Below are positions 27,197-36,249 of a stretch of 64,000 nucleotides of DNA, piece after piece (positions within the stretch are counted from its first letter, which is position 1; every line of letters begins with the position of its first letter). The stretch covers positions 66,505 through 130,504 of the forward strand of contig NZ_KB290716.1 of assembly GCF_000318095.2 (NCBI RefSeq), in the 5' to 3' direction. The position numbers and the translations under genes were made by a program. Source of the stretch: Alloprevotella sp. oral taxon 473 str. F0040 (GTDB lineage: Bacteria > Bacteroidota > Bacteroidia > Bacteroidales > Bacteroidaceae). Below the pieces are notes generated by a model. The model was given only the letters and a program-made list of their open reading frames with translations, had not been told where the DNA came from and ran no database searches.

Positions 27197-28384
27197 TTAT
27201 TTGATGATTTCCAACTGACGGAACACGCCCACCAGAGCGGCCACCGCACGATCCACTTGTTCGTGCGTGTGATTAGCCATAAGGGCAATACGAACCAAGG
27301 TGTCAGTAGGGTGACACGCAGGAGGCACTACAGGATTGATGAATACACCAGCTTCAAAGGCCATTGCTGTAGCCGCAAAAGTCTTCTCGAGGTCACGTAC
27401 ATAGAGAGGAATGATAGGACTTTCTGTATCCCCAATCTCGAAGCCTTCTTCGCGGAAACGCTTAAGCGCATAGTTCGTCACTTCCCAAAGAGCTTCCAAA
27501 CGCTCGGGTTCACGCTGAAGAATGCGCAAAGCTTCCAGTGCAGAAGCGGTAGCAGCAGGCGTGTTAGAGGCTGAGAAGATGTAAGTGCGCGCTGTGTGAC
27601 GGAGATAATCAATAATGGTGCTGTCCGCAGCAATGAATCCACCGATAGATGCAAGGCTCTTTGAGAACGTGCCCATAATGAGATCTACCTCGTCCGTAAG
27701 ACCGAAGTGATCACAAACACCACGTCCCTGACGACCAAATACACCAATACCATGAGCTTCGTCCACCATCACAGTGGCACCATACTTTTTCTTGAGCTCA
27801 ATGATTTTGGGCAAGTCGCAGAGATCTCCCTCCATAGAGAAGACACCATCCACGATGATGAGCTTCACTGAGTTGGCTTCACACTTTTGAAGCTTGCGTT
27901 CTAGGTCAGCCATATCGTTGTGCTTGTAGCGCAACTGCTTAGCCATAGAGAGACGACGACCATCTACAATAGAGGCATGGTCACGATCATCGCAAATCAC
28001 ATAGTCGTGTGGACCAAGGAGAGCAGGAATCACACCACTATTCACCGTGAATCCAGTGGAAAAGCAAAGCGTTTCATCTTTGCCCAGAAACTTTGCAAGC
28101 TCTTTTTCTAGCTCTACGTGAAGGTCAAGTGTACCATTAAGGAATCGACTTCCTGCACAGCCAGAACCATAGCGACGCATGGCTTCAACGCCAGCTTCGA
28201 TGACACGTTCGTCACCTGTTAAACCTGTGTAAGCGTTCGACCCAAGCATGATGACGTGATGTCCGTCCATTTCGACTTCGGTACCTTGTTTACCTTCAAT
28301 TTCTCGGAAGTAGGGGTAAAGACCTTGCTTTCTCACCTCATCGGGGAGAGTGAACTTAGATAAGCGTTCGTGAAGAATATCCAT
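27197..28384 (-). CDS. spt: Serine palmitoyltransferase (alpha-oxoamine synthase)
   Basis: 395 residues, fold-type I PLP enzyme. His136 (DRDHASIVDG), Asp208 in DEAHG and the PLP lysine Lys242 in GTFSKSLASIGGF are visible. The GTFSKS context, together with the N-terminal QGLYPYFREIE and MLGSNAYTGL, is typical of bacterial serine palmitoyltransferase rather than KBL or AONS (GTLGKA). It would condense serine with an acyl-CoA to 3-ketosphinganine, the first step of Bacteroidales sphingolipid synthesis. A divergent lipid-kinase gene starts 257 bp away. Annotation as 2-amino-3-ketobutyrate CoA ligase is the main alternative. Confidence 0.88.
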   Translation of the reverse strand: MDILHERLSKFTLPDEVRKQGLYPYFREIEGKQGTEVEMDGHHVIMLGSNAYTGLTGDERVIEAGVEAMRRYGSGCAGSRFLNGTLDLHVELEKELAKFLGKDETLCFSTGFTVNSGVIPALLGPHDYVICDDRDHASIVDGRRLSMAKQLRYKHNDMADLERKLQKCEANSVKLIIVDGVFSMEGDLCDLPKIIELKKKYGATVMVDEAHGIGVFGRQGRGVCDHFGLTDEVDLIMGTFSKSLASIGGFIAADSTIIDYLRHTARTYIFSASNTPAATASALEALRILQREPERLEALWEVTNYALKRFREEGFEIGDTESPIIPLYVRDLEKTFAATAMAFEAGVFINPVVPPACHPTDTLVRIALMANHTHEQVDRAVAALVGVFRQLEIIK

Positions 28385-28505
28385 TGGTTATATTATAGCG
28401 GAATGCTGAAAAAGCGGACGAAAAGTAGGCAAAGCCCGATATGCACGGGTAATGCTGACCTCTCTTTCGAGCATTTCCGTCCTATTTCATTATTTCTTTG
28501 GCATG

Positions 28506-28538
28506 CAAAGTTACACATTTATCCTAAGAAGTGTGCAA
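28506..28538 (-). promoter_or_regulatory. Candidate spt promoter
   Basis: On the minus strand TTG (28538-28536), 22-base spacer, TAACTTTG (28513-28506). The -7 box is consensus and the spacing slightly long. Confidence 0.5.
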
Positions 28539-28593
28539 TAAATGACAGAAAAAATGCCGTCTCGCTGTTTTTCATGAGAGTTTCAGTGGGCAA

Positions 28594-28610
28594 ACTCTAA
28601 AGTTTAGAGT
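28594..28610. promoter_or_regulatory. 17-bp palindrome in the spt / lipid-kinase intergenic region
   Basis: ACTCTAAA-G-TTTAGAGT, a perfect palindrome, directly abuts the -7 box of the lipid-kinase promoter (TATCTTTG, 28610-28617). The location suits a repressor operator; no regulator is known from the window. Confidence 0.45.
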
Positions 28611-28617
28611 ATCTTTG
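28610..28617 (+). promoter_or_regulatory. -7 element of the lipid kinase operon
   Basis: TATCTTTG about 25 bp before the ATG at 28642. It overlaps the longer open frame that begins at 28615, which supports the later start codon. Confidence 0.55.
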
Positions 28618-28641
28618 CAGCCATATCAACTCCGTTTTTTT

Positions 28642-29655
28642 ATGATGCAACGCATTCTTTTCATCATCAACCCGATTTCGGGCACAAGCCGCAAAGGCAA
28701 AGTGGTCAATGCTATCAAACGTCGCATTGATCATCAACGGTTTGCTGTAGAGATTCGTTACACCGAATATGCAGGCCATGCCGTAGAAATAGCCCGTGAA
28801 GCTGCTGAAACAGGCTTTGACATCGTCGTGGCAGTAGGTGGTGATGGCACCATAAACGAAGTGGCGCGCTCACTGGTACACACGCAAACAGCACTTGCCA
28901 TCGTGCCTTCCGGCAGTGGAAATGGATTGGCTCGTCACTTGCTCATCCCTATGGACATCGAGAAAGCCTTAGACATCATCAATGCCAATGTGGTAACGGA
29001 CTTAGATTATGGTTTGATCAATGACAAACCTTTCTTCTGCACCTGCGGGGTGGGCTTTGATGCCTTCATCAGTCTTAAATTTGCTGAGGCTAATACACGA
29101 GGACTAAAAACCTATGTTGAAAAAACACTTACTGACGGCCTAACTTATAAGCCTGAGACCTACCGCATATACATCGGAGGAGAGAGCGAAGGAGAAATGC
29201 AAGAAGTGGATGCTTTCTTAATCGCTTGCGCCAATGCTTCGCAATATGGCAATAATGCCTACATCGCTCCTGATGCTTCTATGAAGGATGGACTCATGGA
29301 CGTCATTGTATTGGAGCCCTTTAGTATATTGGAAGCACCAATAGTGGCCATGCAACTATTTCAGCGCACCCTTCCTCACAATTCACATGTCAAGACCTTC
29401 CGCACCAATCGTCTGCTGATCGAGCGCACCACTGCTGGCCCTGCTCACTGTGACGGCGACCCTTATGAAACGACCGCCCGCATCAAAGTAGAATTAGTCC
29501 CTGCTGGTCTGCGTGCCATCATCAACGAAAAGGCCTTGCTCACTCCGCCAACCTCTTCCGTTCAATCCAACATGTTGCTTCGCACTCTCGAACCTTTTCA
29601 GAAGCAAATGGTAAACTTGCGCAATCAGGTGAACTCCCTATTCGATATCTTCTAA
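28642..29655 (+). CDS. Diacylglycerol/sphingoid lipid kinase family protein
   Basis: 337 residues from MMQRILFIINP. The DAGK catalytic domain shows IINPISGTSRKGK at the N-terminus, GGDGT (66-70) with INEVARSL, and IVPSGSGNGLARHL. The C-terminal half contains DGDPYETTARIKVELVPAGL, the usual YegS/DgkB-like end. It phosphorylates a lipid hydroxyl with ATP. The substrate is open: the divergent serine palmitoyltransferase gene suggests a sphingoid base or ceramide, but diacylglycerol is equally possible from sequence. A Wzi-like gene follows after 38 bp, probably in one operon. Confidence 0.88.
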   Translation: MMQRILFIINPISGTSRKGKVVNAIKRRIDHQRFAVEIRYTEYAGHAVEIAREAAETGFDIVVAVGGDGTINEVARSLVHTQTALAIVPSGSGNGLARHLLIPMDIEKALDIINANVVTDLDYGLINDKPFFCTCGVGFDAFISLKFAEANTRGLKTYVEKTLTDGLTYKPETYRIYIGGESEGEMQEVDAFLIACANASQYGNNAYIAPDASMKDGLMDVIVLEPFSILEAPIVAMQLFQRTLPHNSHVKTFRTNRLLIERTTAGPAHCDGDPYETTARIKVELVPAGLRAIINEKALLTPPTSSVQSNMLLRTLEPFQKQMVNLRNQVNSLFDIF

Positions 29656-29693
29656 TCTTTTGAAGAAGACCATAGGGTTTCTAATGACTTTTC

Positions 29694-31202
29694 ATGAAAC
29701 ACATCCGTCTTTTTTCTCTGTTTTGGGGGCTATCTTCTGCTTTAGGCTGTGCCTTTGCTCAAAACTTTGAACGTCCCGAACTACCTGACTCTAGCATGAT
29801 GCTGCAATTAGCAGGCATAGGCACAGCAGGTGGAGGGGACTTTCAGCCATTTTGGTTCGCGGCCAACCGCTGGGGAGTATTGAGTGTTGAAGGACATCGG
29901 CCTACTCTATTGGTAGGAGTCTATGATCGCCCCCGCAACATTGGGCGTGGCTGGTCGCTACGCTACGGAGCTACCATCACCACCAATCGCGATCTAGACA
30001 ACAATGTACGCGCACAAGACGTGTTGCTTGCTCTAGACAAAGGAGCTTCTCGCTTTGCTTTTGGCACTCGCAGTCACGACACTCCGCTCAATGACGAAGA
30101 TTTGTCGACGGGAGCCTTCGCATTAGGTCGCAATGCCATGCAACCTTTGTCCATCTCTTGGCAGGTGAAACGCTGGTGGCGCATTGGTGGTGCTCATAGC
30201 AAATTTGCCTTGCGAGGACATTTAGCTTATGGTTGGTTGCAAGATGGAGACTGGCAAGAGCGTCGTATGGTTCCTGTGAAAGGGCGTTTTGCCACTGGGG
30301 CTAAATATCACGAGAAGTCGGGCTACCTACGCATTGGGACAGATGACTCACCATGGGAGTTTATCGGCGGCTTGGAGATGGCCAACACCTTTGGCGGAAC
30401 CATCCACAACTACGACTCCACCCCACTTAAGATGCCCGAGAGGGCTGCTGAATACCTCTACGCCTTTGTAGGAAAAGGCGGAGGCGACCCCACTGATGGC
30501 GAAGGATATGCCAATGCTTCGGGCAATACGATTGGAGCTTGGCGTGCCTCTCTTCGCTATCGTGCAAAAGATGATTGGCAAGCCCGACTATACTACGACC
30601 ACTATTTTGAAGACGACAGTCAAGCCTTTGACGAATATGGATGGTTGGACGGATTGTTAGGGATGGAAATCCGTTTTCCTCGCAATCGTTGGGTGGGGAA
30701 AATGGTTGGAGAAGTGACGAGAATGGACTATCAGAGTGGGCCAGTCTATCACGATCACACTCGAGAAATTCCAGACCAAGTGAGTGGGGTTGACAATTAT
30801 TACAATCATGGCTTATATGCTGGATGGCAACACTATGGCATGGCTATGGGAAATGCTCTCTTTGCTTCGCCGCTGTATGATGGTAAAAAGAACTTACAAT
30901 TCCCTGCCACTCGATTTCGAGCAGAGCATATCGGGATAGCCGGACAGCCATTCTCGCAGTTGCACTATCGCTTGATGTATTCTCACTTGAAGAGTTGGGG
31001 CACTTATAGCATCCCTTTCCATGAGATTCAGCACCAGCATTCACTGCTGGCAGAAGCACGATGGGAAGGGGGAGCTTTCTCTCGTGGACAACTTCGTGGC
31101 CGATGCTACGCGACTGCAGCTGTCGGAGCAGACTTTGGCGACAGACTTGGCCATCGTTTAGGATTTATGTTGAGTTTTGGCATTAGATTATTTGAAAAAT
31201 GA
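29694..31202 (+). CDS. Capsule assembly Wzi-family outer-membrane protein
   Basis: 502 residues. A Sec signal (cleavage around GCAFAQ) is followed by amphipathic beta-strands rich in Trp, Tyr and Arg, such as FQPFWFAANRWGVL, WSLRYGATI and FPRNRWVGKMVGEVTRMDYQ. These resemble the Wzi-like barrels of Bacteroidetes, and the chain ends in GFMLSFGIRLFEK, an outer-membrane barrel terminus. Wzi proteins anchor capsular polysaccharide, but many Bacteroidetes members lie outside capsule loci and may handle other surface glycans. The stop overlaps the next gene's ATG (ATGA at 31199-31202), indicating translational coupling. Confidence 0.8.
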   Translation: MKHIRLFSLFWGLSSALGCAFAQNFERPELPDSSMMLQLAGIGTAGGGDFQPFWFAANRWGVLSVEGHRPTLLVGVYDRPRNIGRGWSLRYGATITTNRDLDNNVRAQDVLLALDKGASRFAFGTRSHDTPLNDEDLSTGAFALGRNAMQPLSISWQVKRWWRIGGAHSKFALRGHLAYGWLQDGDWQERRMVPVKGRFATGAKYHEKSGYLRIGTDDSPWEFIGGLEMANTFGGTIHNYDSTPLKMPERAAEYLYAFVGKGGGDPTDGEGYANASGNTIGAWRASLRYRAKDDWQARLYYDHYFEDDSQAFDEYGWLDGLLGMEIRFPRNRWVGKMVGEVTRMDYQSGPVYHDHTREIPDQVSGVDNYYNHGLYAGWQHYGMAMGNALFASPLYDGKKNLQFPATRFRAEHIGIAGQPFSQLHYRLMYSHLKSWGTYSIPFHEIQHQHSLLAEARWEGGAFSRGQLRGRCYATAAVGADFGDRLGHRLGFMLSFGIRLFEK

Positions 31203-31735
31203 GCATGCTTATCAAGAAAATCATGACTTCTGTGGCCTGGGCTGCTGCGATGCTTCCTCGACAACGCTCATTAGTTTTTTCGTTACGCAACGGTCTTTTA
31301 GCCTGCTTAGCCTGGCTGTTTGCCCTATCGCTCACTTTTAGCTGTGACAAACTGCCTCGCAATGGCAAACTAGATGGGCATTGGCAATTGATGGAGCGCG
31401 ATGGAAGCTCCGTACAAGCCGAGCGCACATATTGGGCCATCCAGCTAGACCTCCTGCAGTTACGGTCGTTCACAAAGTCTCCCATCACCAAAGTGAAGTA
31501 CTCTGGTGGTGTTGTGGCGCGTTTCTCTCATCAAGGCGATAGCTTGATCATCACGAAAGGCTATTTGATGAATCGCGTGAACCAACAAGACATCCTCATT
31601 GATTCGACGCACCAAGCCGATCTTTCTGCCTTTGGCATCACAGAATTGCCAATGCGCTATAAAGTAGAGCTGCTTACAGACGAAAAAATGACACTCGTCT
31701 CTGGCTCCCATCGTTTGGTGCTACGAAAATTTTAG
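31199..31735 (+). CDS. Lipocalin-like lipoprotein (DUF4847-type)
   Basis: 178 residues from the overlapping ATG. An unusually long N-terminus precedes a hydrophobic segment ending in the lipobox LTFSC; a start nearer residue 30 is possible. The mature part begins DKLPRNGKLDGHWQLMERDG, like the strand-1 GxW motif of lipocalins, and runs as a short beta-barrel to HRLVLRKF. It is probably an outer-membrane-anchored small-ligand binder. Coupling to the Wzi-like gene suggests a shared envelope role. The family name is from resemblance only. Confidence 0.7.
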   Translation: MSMLIKKIMTSVAWAAAMLPRQRSLVFSLRNGLLACLAWLFALSLTFSCDKLPRNGKLDGHWQLMERDGSSVQAERTYWAIQLDLLQLRSFTKSPITKVKYSGGVVARFSHQGDSLIITKGYLMNRVNQQDILIDSTHQADLSAFGITELPMRYKVELLTDEKMTLVSGSHRLVLRKF

Positions 31736-31751
31736 GACAAAAGGGCATAAG

Positions 31752-31795
31752 AGGGCTATTTATCTACTTTCTGCAGTAGATAAATAGCCCTTTTT
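31752..31795 (+). terminator. Terminator after the lipocalin-like gene
   Basis: A perfect 17-bp stem (31752-31768 / 31775-31791) with loop TTCTGC, then TTTTT. Confidence 0.9.
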
Positions 31796-31969
31796 CACTA
31801 CTCTATCTAACTTTGAATTGTTAAATATACAGCAAGACAAAAGACAGAGTTTCCAACCATCTAGGAGAATAAATACAAAGATATAGTGCTAACTAGCCTT
31901 CTAGACAAGCACTACTTGCCAGTTATCTCTTACTTTTTACTACCTTACTCACCAATTTTAGAGTTAAAT

Positions 31970-32076
31970 CTTGGAGATTAGACTTCTTTTTCTCCTAGTT
32001 TTTAGAGGAAAATCTAGGAGAAAAAATATATTTTGTGGGAGTTTTTCATTATTCTCTCCGACAATTCCCGACAAAC
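31970..32076. repeat. Periodic ~21-bp repeat (locus C, about five units)
   Basis: Cores at 31970 (CTTGGAG), 31992 (CTCCTAG), 32014 (CTAGGAG), 32035 (GTGGGAG) and 32056 (CTCCGAC), spaced 21-22 bp with T- and A-rich fillers. This is the most degenerate of the three arrays. It lies between two convergent operons and their terminators. Confidence 0.65.
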
Positions 32077-32319
32077 TTACTGCGGAGAATCGCGTATTTG
32101 CCTACAAGACTATCACTGCTCTTCAATGTAGCGTTAAATTTGCCCTTATAAAATGTAAAGTTTTCTTTTGGAGCATAGAAATTCGGCTATTTCATCATCT
32201 CCTTTCGGCTATTCTTCCTCCACGTTCTAGCCATGCCGTTAATCTGCGAGCCTAGACATTTCACTGGCTGCTTAAAACTAGGGTATGACTTTGCCGGCCT
32301 TCTGTTCATACATAAATAG

Positions 32320-32356
32320 AATGTGGCGTGTTCTCATCGAGAGAGCACGCCACATT
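32320..32356 (-). terminator. Terminator of the serC-serA-DUF1015 operon
   Basis: A 16-bp stem (AATGTGGCGTGTTCTC / GAGAGCACGCCACATT, one G-T pair) with a 5-base loop, 150 bp downstream of the DUF1015 stop. On the minus strand it is followed by CTATTT. The remaining sequence to 32503 shows nothing. Confidence 0.7.
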
Positions 32357-32503
32357 TGGAACAAGTCAAGACTCAGGCTTAAAGCAATATGGAGGGATTG
32401 AGTCTGTGCCTCCCCCTTTCAAGAGACTAATCAACAGAGAATATAGATAAATTCATATTAGCTAACGGACTAATCGTAAGGAAAGAAGGAGAGGAGCGAT
32501 TAC

Positions 32504-33751
32504 TTATTCCATGAGATGAATAACTACACCACTACGAAGTTTGGGTTCAAACCAAGTGGCCTTGGGAGGCATGATGTTGCCTGTGTCTGCTATGCGCATC
32601 ACTTGATTCATAGACACGGGATAAAGTGCTAGAGCGGCTTTCATTTCACCACTATCCACTCTGTGTTGTAGCTCGGAGAGTCCACGCAAACCACCTACAA
32701 AATCTACACGTTTGGAACTGCGCAGATCGGTAATGCCTAACAATTTGTCTAAGATCAAACGAGAAGAGATGTCGACATCAAGCACTCCTATGGGATCTGT
32801 GGCATCGTACGTGCCTGGGCGCGCATCTAAGGAATACCACTTGCGATTGAGATAGAGTGAAAACTGGTGAGGTTGCTGTGGAGTATAAGGGGTTTCTCCT
32901 TGTTCTTTGACTTCAAAGTCTTCTTGCAGAGCTGTCAAGAATGCCTCATCACTTAGTCCATTGAGGTCAGCTACTACACGATTGTAGTCAAGGATGGTGA
33001 GTTGATCGGCGGGGAAACACACTGCCAAGTAATAGTTGTACTCTTCATCACCTTGATGATCTGGATTGGCAGCAGCTCGTTCCACTCCCACACGGGCTGC
33101 GGCTGCCGAACGATGGTGACCGTCGGCGATGTATAAGGCGTCCATTGCTCCAAACTCACGAGTGATTGTGGCTATATCATCTGAACTATCAATCACCCAC
33201 AAGGTATGGCGGAAGCCGTCTACATCGGCTACAAAGTCTATTTCTGGCTTGCCTTGGGCTATGCGATCTATGAGACGCACAAGGATGGGATTGTGCTTGA
33301 AAGCTAAAAAGGCAGAACCGATGTGGGCATTGGTGGCAAAGAGGTGCAGCATGCGGTCATCTTCTTTGTCACGACGGGTGAGTTCATGCTTCTTAATTAG
33401 CCCATTGTTATAATCGTCTACGTGAGCAGTGAGCACAATACCATATTGGGTGTGCCCATTCATGGTTTGGGCATAGAGATAGTAGCATGATTGAGTATCT
33501 TGCACTAGCCATCCTTGCTCGATAAAATGAGTGAGCTGTCGCTTTGCTTCGGGATAAACACGTGGATCGTGCTCATCTGTGCCTTCGGGAAAGTTTATTT
33601 CTGGACGGATGATGTGGTAGAGTGATTTCTCATTGCCTCGGCATTCTTCACGCGCTTCTGAAGAATTGAGCACATCATAAGGGCGACTGCTCACTTGGGC
33701 GGCAAGATGAGAGGGGGGACGTAGCCCACGGAAAGGTTTTACTCTGGGCAT
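32504..33751 (-). CDS. DUF1015 family protein
   Basis: 415 residues. Begins MPRVKPFRGLRPP with PYDVLNSSEAREE, then NEKSLYHIIRPEINFPEGTD. The conserved LYIADGHHRSAAAARV and YNYYLAVCFPADQLTILDYNRVV motifs are diagnostic of DUF1015. The family is a kinase-like fold of unknown activity often encoded beside serine-biosynthesis genes, as here, where it follows serC and the dehydrogenase on the same strand after a 218-bp gap. A role tied to serine or phosphoserine metabolism is an inference from context. Confidence 0.93.
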   Translation of the reverse strand: MPRVKPFRGLRPPSHLAAQVSSRPYDVLNSSEAREECRGNEKSLYHIIRPEINFPEGTDEHDPRVYPEAKRQLTHFIEQGWLVQDTQSCYYLYAQTMNGHTQYGIVLTAHVDDYNNGLIKKHELTRRDKEDDRMLHLFATNAHIGSAFLAFKHNPILVRLIDRIAQGKPEIDFVADVDGFRHTLWVIDSSDDIATITREFGAMDALYIADGHHRSAAAARVGVERAAANPDHQGDEEYNYYLAVCFPADQLTILDYNRVVADLNGLSDEAFLTALQEDFEVKEQGETPYTPQQPHQFSLYLNRKWYSLDARPGTYDATDPIGVLDVDISSRLILDKLLGITDLRSSKRVDFVGGLRGLSELQHRVDSGEMKAALALYPVSMNQVMRIADTGNIMPPKATWFEPKLRSGVVIHLME

Positions 33752-33969
33752 AATGGTAAGAATTTAAGGAAAGTATAGAGTTATGCTTGTTGGTGACAAT
33801 GAAAAGTACCAACCTGTTGTCAAGAATCACTAGCAGAGGAAGAAAGGATGACTCCTACCCTTTCCTCCTTTGCTAACGAATGAAAGGTATTAGTTCGGGA
33901 ATGGCATGCTATAAGCCAGGAGATAAGTAGCCGTTATGAAGGAGAACCACTCTATAAAGACTGAGACTG

Positions 33970-34890
33970 CTACTCATTCACTTGGAATGTTCTATCGCCT
34001 GTTGCAAAGAATTTCACGATTTGTCGAGCAGAAGCAAGACCGGCATTGGCATTGGCTTCAGCGGTCTGCGCGCCCATCTTCTTGGGAGGCGCAAAATACC
34101 GATCTCCTAACAAGGCTTTGAAGTCTTCATGTCGCTTGGGCGGAATGTCAGTGATGAAACTAAGGTCTGTGCGCTCTTGTAAAAGCTCTAGAAGTTCGTC
34201 TTCGTTTATAATTTCTTTGCGAGCAGTATTGACCAATATCCCACCTGGTTTCATCAATTCTATCATTTCGCGATTGACAAATCCAATGGTGCGAGGCGTA
34301 GCAGGGGTGTGTAAACTCACAATGTCGCAACATTGCACTAAGTCATACAAATTGTGCTCTGCATACACTCCGTCGCTCTCGATGCGCTCTACACGATGGA
34401 AGAAGTCATAAGCATGAACATCCATACCAAAACCCTTAGCGATACGCGCCACTTCACTGGCCACATTGCCATAAGCCAAAAGACCTATTCGCTTGCCTTT
34501 GAGTTCACTACCGATTTTTCCATTAAAATGCTGACGCACATGGAAGAGGAGATAGGCAAACACAAGCTCAGCTACTGCATTGGCGTTCTGCCCAGGTGTA
34601 TTCATCACGACTACGCCGTGGGCGGTGGCTGATTCTAAATCAATACTATCGACTCCTGCTCCTGCACGTACTACAATTTGCAACTGAGGAGCTGCATCAA
34701 AGACTTCAGCATCAATGACATCGCTACGCACAATGAGGGCTTCTGCATTGGCCACGGCAGCCAGCAGTTCACTTTTCTCAGTGTATCGCTCCAACAGCTG
34801 GAGTTGATGCCCTGCGGTTTCGACAATTTCTCGAATGCCCTCAACAGCTGAGGTCGCAAAAGGCTTTTCGGTGGCAATCAGAATGTTCAT
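33970..34890 (-). CDS. serA: D-3-phosphoglycerate dehydrogenase, short type with Lys in place of the catalytic His
   Basis: 306 residues from MNILIATEKPFA, with no C-terminal ACT or intervening domain. The Rossmann part has GLLAYGNVASEVARIAKGFGM with a weakened GxGxxG, VNTARKEIINEDEL with the catalytic Arg, and RAGAGVDSIDL. The usual PHxGA catalytic histidine is replaced: the sequence reads PPKKMGAQTAEAN, with Lys271 at the His position. This matches the type III PGDH group described for Entamoeba histolytica and Bacteroides. It starts 18 bp after serC, and together they convert 3-phosphoglycerate to phosphoserine. Confidence 0.9.
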   Translation of the reverse strand: MNILIATEKPFATSAVEGIREIVETAGHQLQLLERYTEKSELLAAVANAEALIVRSDVIDAEVFDAAPQLQIVVRAGAGVDSIDLESATAHGVVVMNTPGQNANAVAELVFAYLLFHVRQHFNGKIGSELKGKRIGLLAYGNVASEVARIAKGFGMDVHAYDFFHRVERIESDGVYAEHNLYDLVQCCDIVSLHTPATPRTIGFVNREMIELMKPGGILVNTARKEIINEDELLELLQERTDLSFITDIPPKRHEDFKALLGDRYFAPPKKMGAQTAEANANAGLASARQIVKFFATGDRTFQVNE

Positions 34891-34908
34891 ACAATGCAAA
34901 ATAAGCGG

Positions 34909-35979
34909 TTAATGTTCTTGTGCAAATTGCTTCATCGTTTCTACTAAGGCTTGTACGCCTTCGAGAGGCATGGCATTGTAAATAGAAGCTCTAAATCCAC
35001 CGACAGAACGATGGCCTTTGATTCCATGCATGCCGCGAGCTGTGGCAAACTTCTGGAACTCGGCTTCGAGTTCTTCCTTGCCTTCTGCCATGACGAAGCA
35101 TACATTCATGTAACTTCTATCAGCCTTGTCTGTCACGGTGCCACGGAAGAAGGGGTTGCGATCGATTTCTGCATAGAGCAGTTCGGCCTTCTCTTTGGCG
35201 CGACGCTCCATTTCAGCTACTCCACCTTGTTCTTTTATCCAACGCAAGGTTTGAAGACAGGTGTAGATAGGCAATACTGGAGGGGTGTTGAACATGCTTC
35301 CACCTGCTATGTGGGTGCGGTAGTCGATCATTGAAGGAAGCGGACGGCTCACCTTGCCAAGAATGTCGGTGCGAACAATGACAAACGTGACTCCAGCCAT
35401 AGAGAGATTCTTCTGAGCTCCACCATAAATGAGGGCATACTTCGATACATCAATCTGACGAGAGAAGATGTCGCTCGACATATCTGCCACCACAGGAACT
35501 GGACTATCGATGTCTTCGTGCAATTCGGTGCCGTAGATGGTGTTGTTGGTGGTGATGTGAAAGTAATCTGCGGTAGTGGGGATAGTATATCCTTTAGGGA
35601 TGTAAGTAAAATTGTCGGTGGCAGAAGACGCTACTTCCACTACTTCTCCAAAAAGCTTGGCTTCTTTGATGGCTTTCTTTGCCCATACGCCCGTGTTTAA
35701 GTAGGCGGCTTGGCGTTCGAGCAGATTAAAGGGAACGTAACAGAACTGAGTAGAAGCTCCACCTCCCACAAAAAGGACTTCATATCCTTCGGGGACATTC
35801 AAAAGCTCTTTGACTAGGGCAACCGCTTCATCAATCACAGCCTGGAAATTGCTCGTACGATGGCTTATTTCCATAAGAGAAAGTCCCATTCCGTCAAATT
35901 CTATGCAGGCTTCTGCGGTGGCTTTAATGACTTGCTGGGGAAGAATAGAGGGACCAGCACCAAAATTGTACTTTTTCAT
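34909..35979 (-). CDS. serC: Phosphoserine aminotransferase
   Basis: 356 residues from [14 protein letters not shown]; the longer upstream frame is rejected because the FGAGP start is universal in SerC. PLP lysine in [16 protein letters not shown], phosphate-site motifs [10 protein letters not shown] and GGGASTQF, and C-terminal [20 protein letters not shown] are all present. It makes phosphoserine from 3-phosphohydroxypyruvate and glutamate. The dehydrogenase gene follows after 18 bp. Serine feeds the spt and pssA reactions also encoded in this window. Confidence 0.97.
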   Translation of the reverse strand: MKKYNFGAGPSILPQQVIKATAEACIEFDGMGLSLMEISHRTSNFQAVIDEAVALVKELLNVPEGYEVLFVGGGASTQFCYVPFNLLERQAAYLNTGVWAKKAIKEAKLFGEVVEVASSATDNFTYIPKGYTIPTTADYFHITTNNTIYGTELHEDIDSPVPVVADMSSDIFSRQIDVSKYALIYGGAQKNLSMAGVTFVIVRTDILGKVSRPLPSMIDYRTHIAGGSMFNTPPVLPIYTCLQTLRWIKEQGGVAEMERRAKEKAELLYAEIDRNPFFRGTVTDKADRSYMNVCFVMAEGKEELEAEFQKFATARGMHGIKGHRSVGGFRASIYNAMPLEGVQALVETMKQFAQEH

Positions 35980-36117
35980 GATACTATAGGGTTGAAAAGT
36001 GGGAGAAGTCAGCGAAAGATTAAGAAGCATCACCGACAAACAAGCGTGGCTATTTTGCTAACTCGACTTGTCACACCACGAAATTACACATTTCATATGA
36101 AACTCCCAAGAGAAATA

Positions 36118-36177
36118 ACAAAAAAACTCGAAAGTTCTTAGATGACACCTTGTGGTGCACAACAAGAACTTTCGAGT
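36118..36177 (-). terminator. Terminator after secA
   Basis: Perfect 14-bp arms ACTCGAAAGTTCTT (36126-36139) and AAGAACTTTCGAGT (36164-36177), with a small inner CACC/GGTG stem. Seven T residues follow on the minus strand. Confidence 0.9.
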
Positions 36178-36249
36178 CGTTCGTCTGAAACAGGGATTTT
36201 CTACCTCATTTCATGAAGTTACTTCTTGATTTAAGAAGCGAATATTCGG

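Noticed and set aside
31971..32255. 94-codon plus-strand ORF over repeat locus C
   Set aside because: It starts inside the degenerate repeat array, has no promoter, lies after a terminator, and the product resembles nothing.
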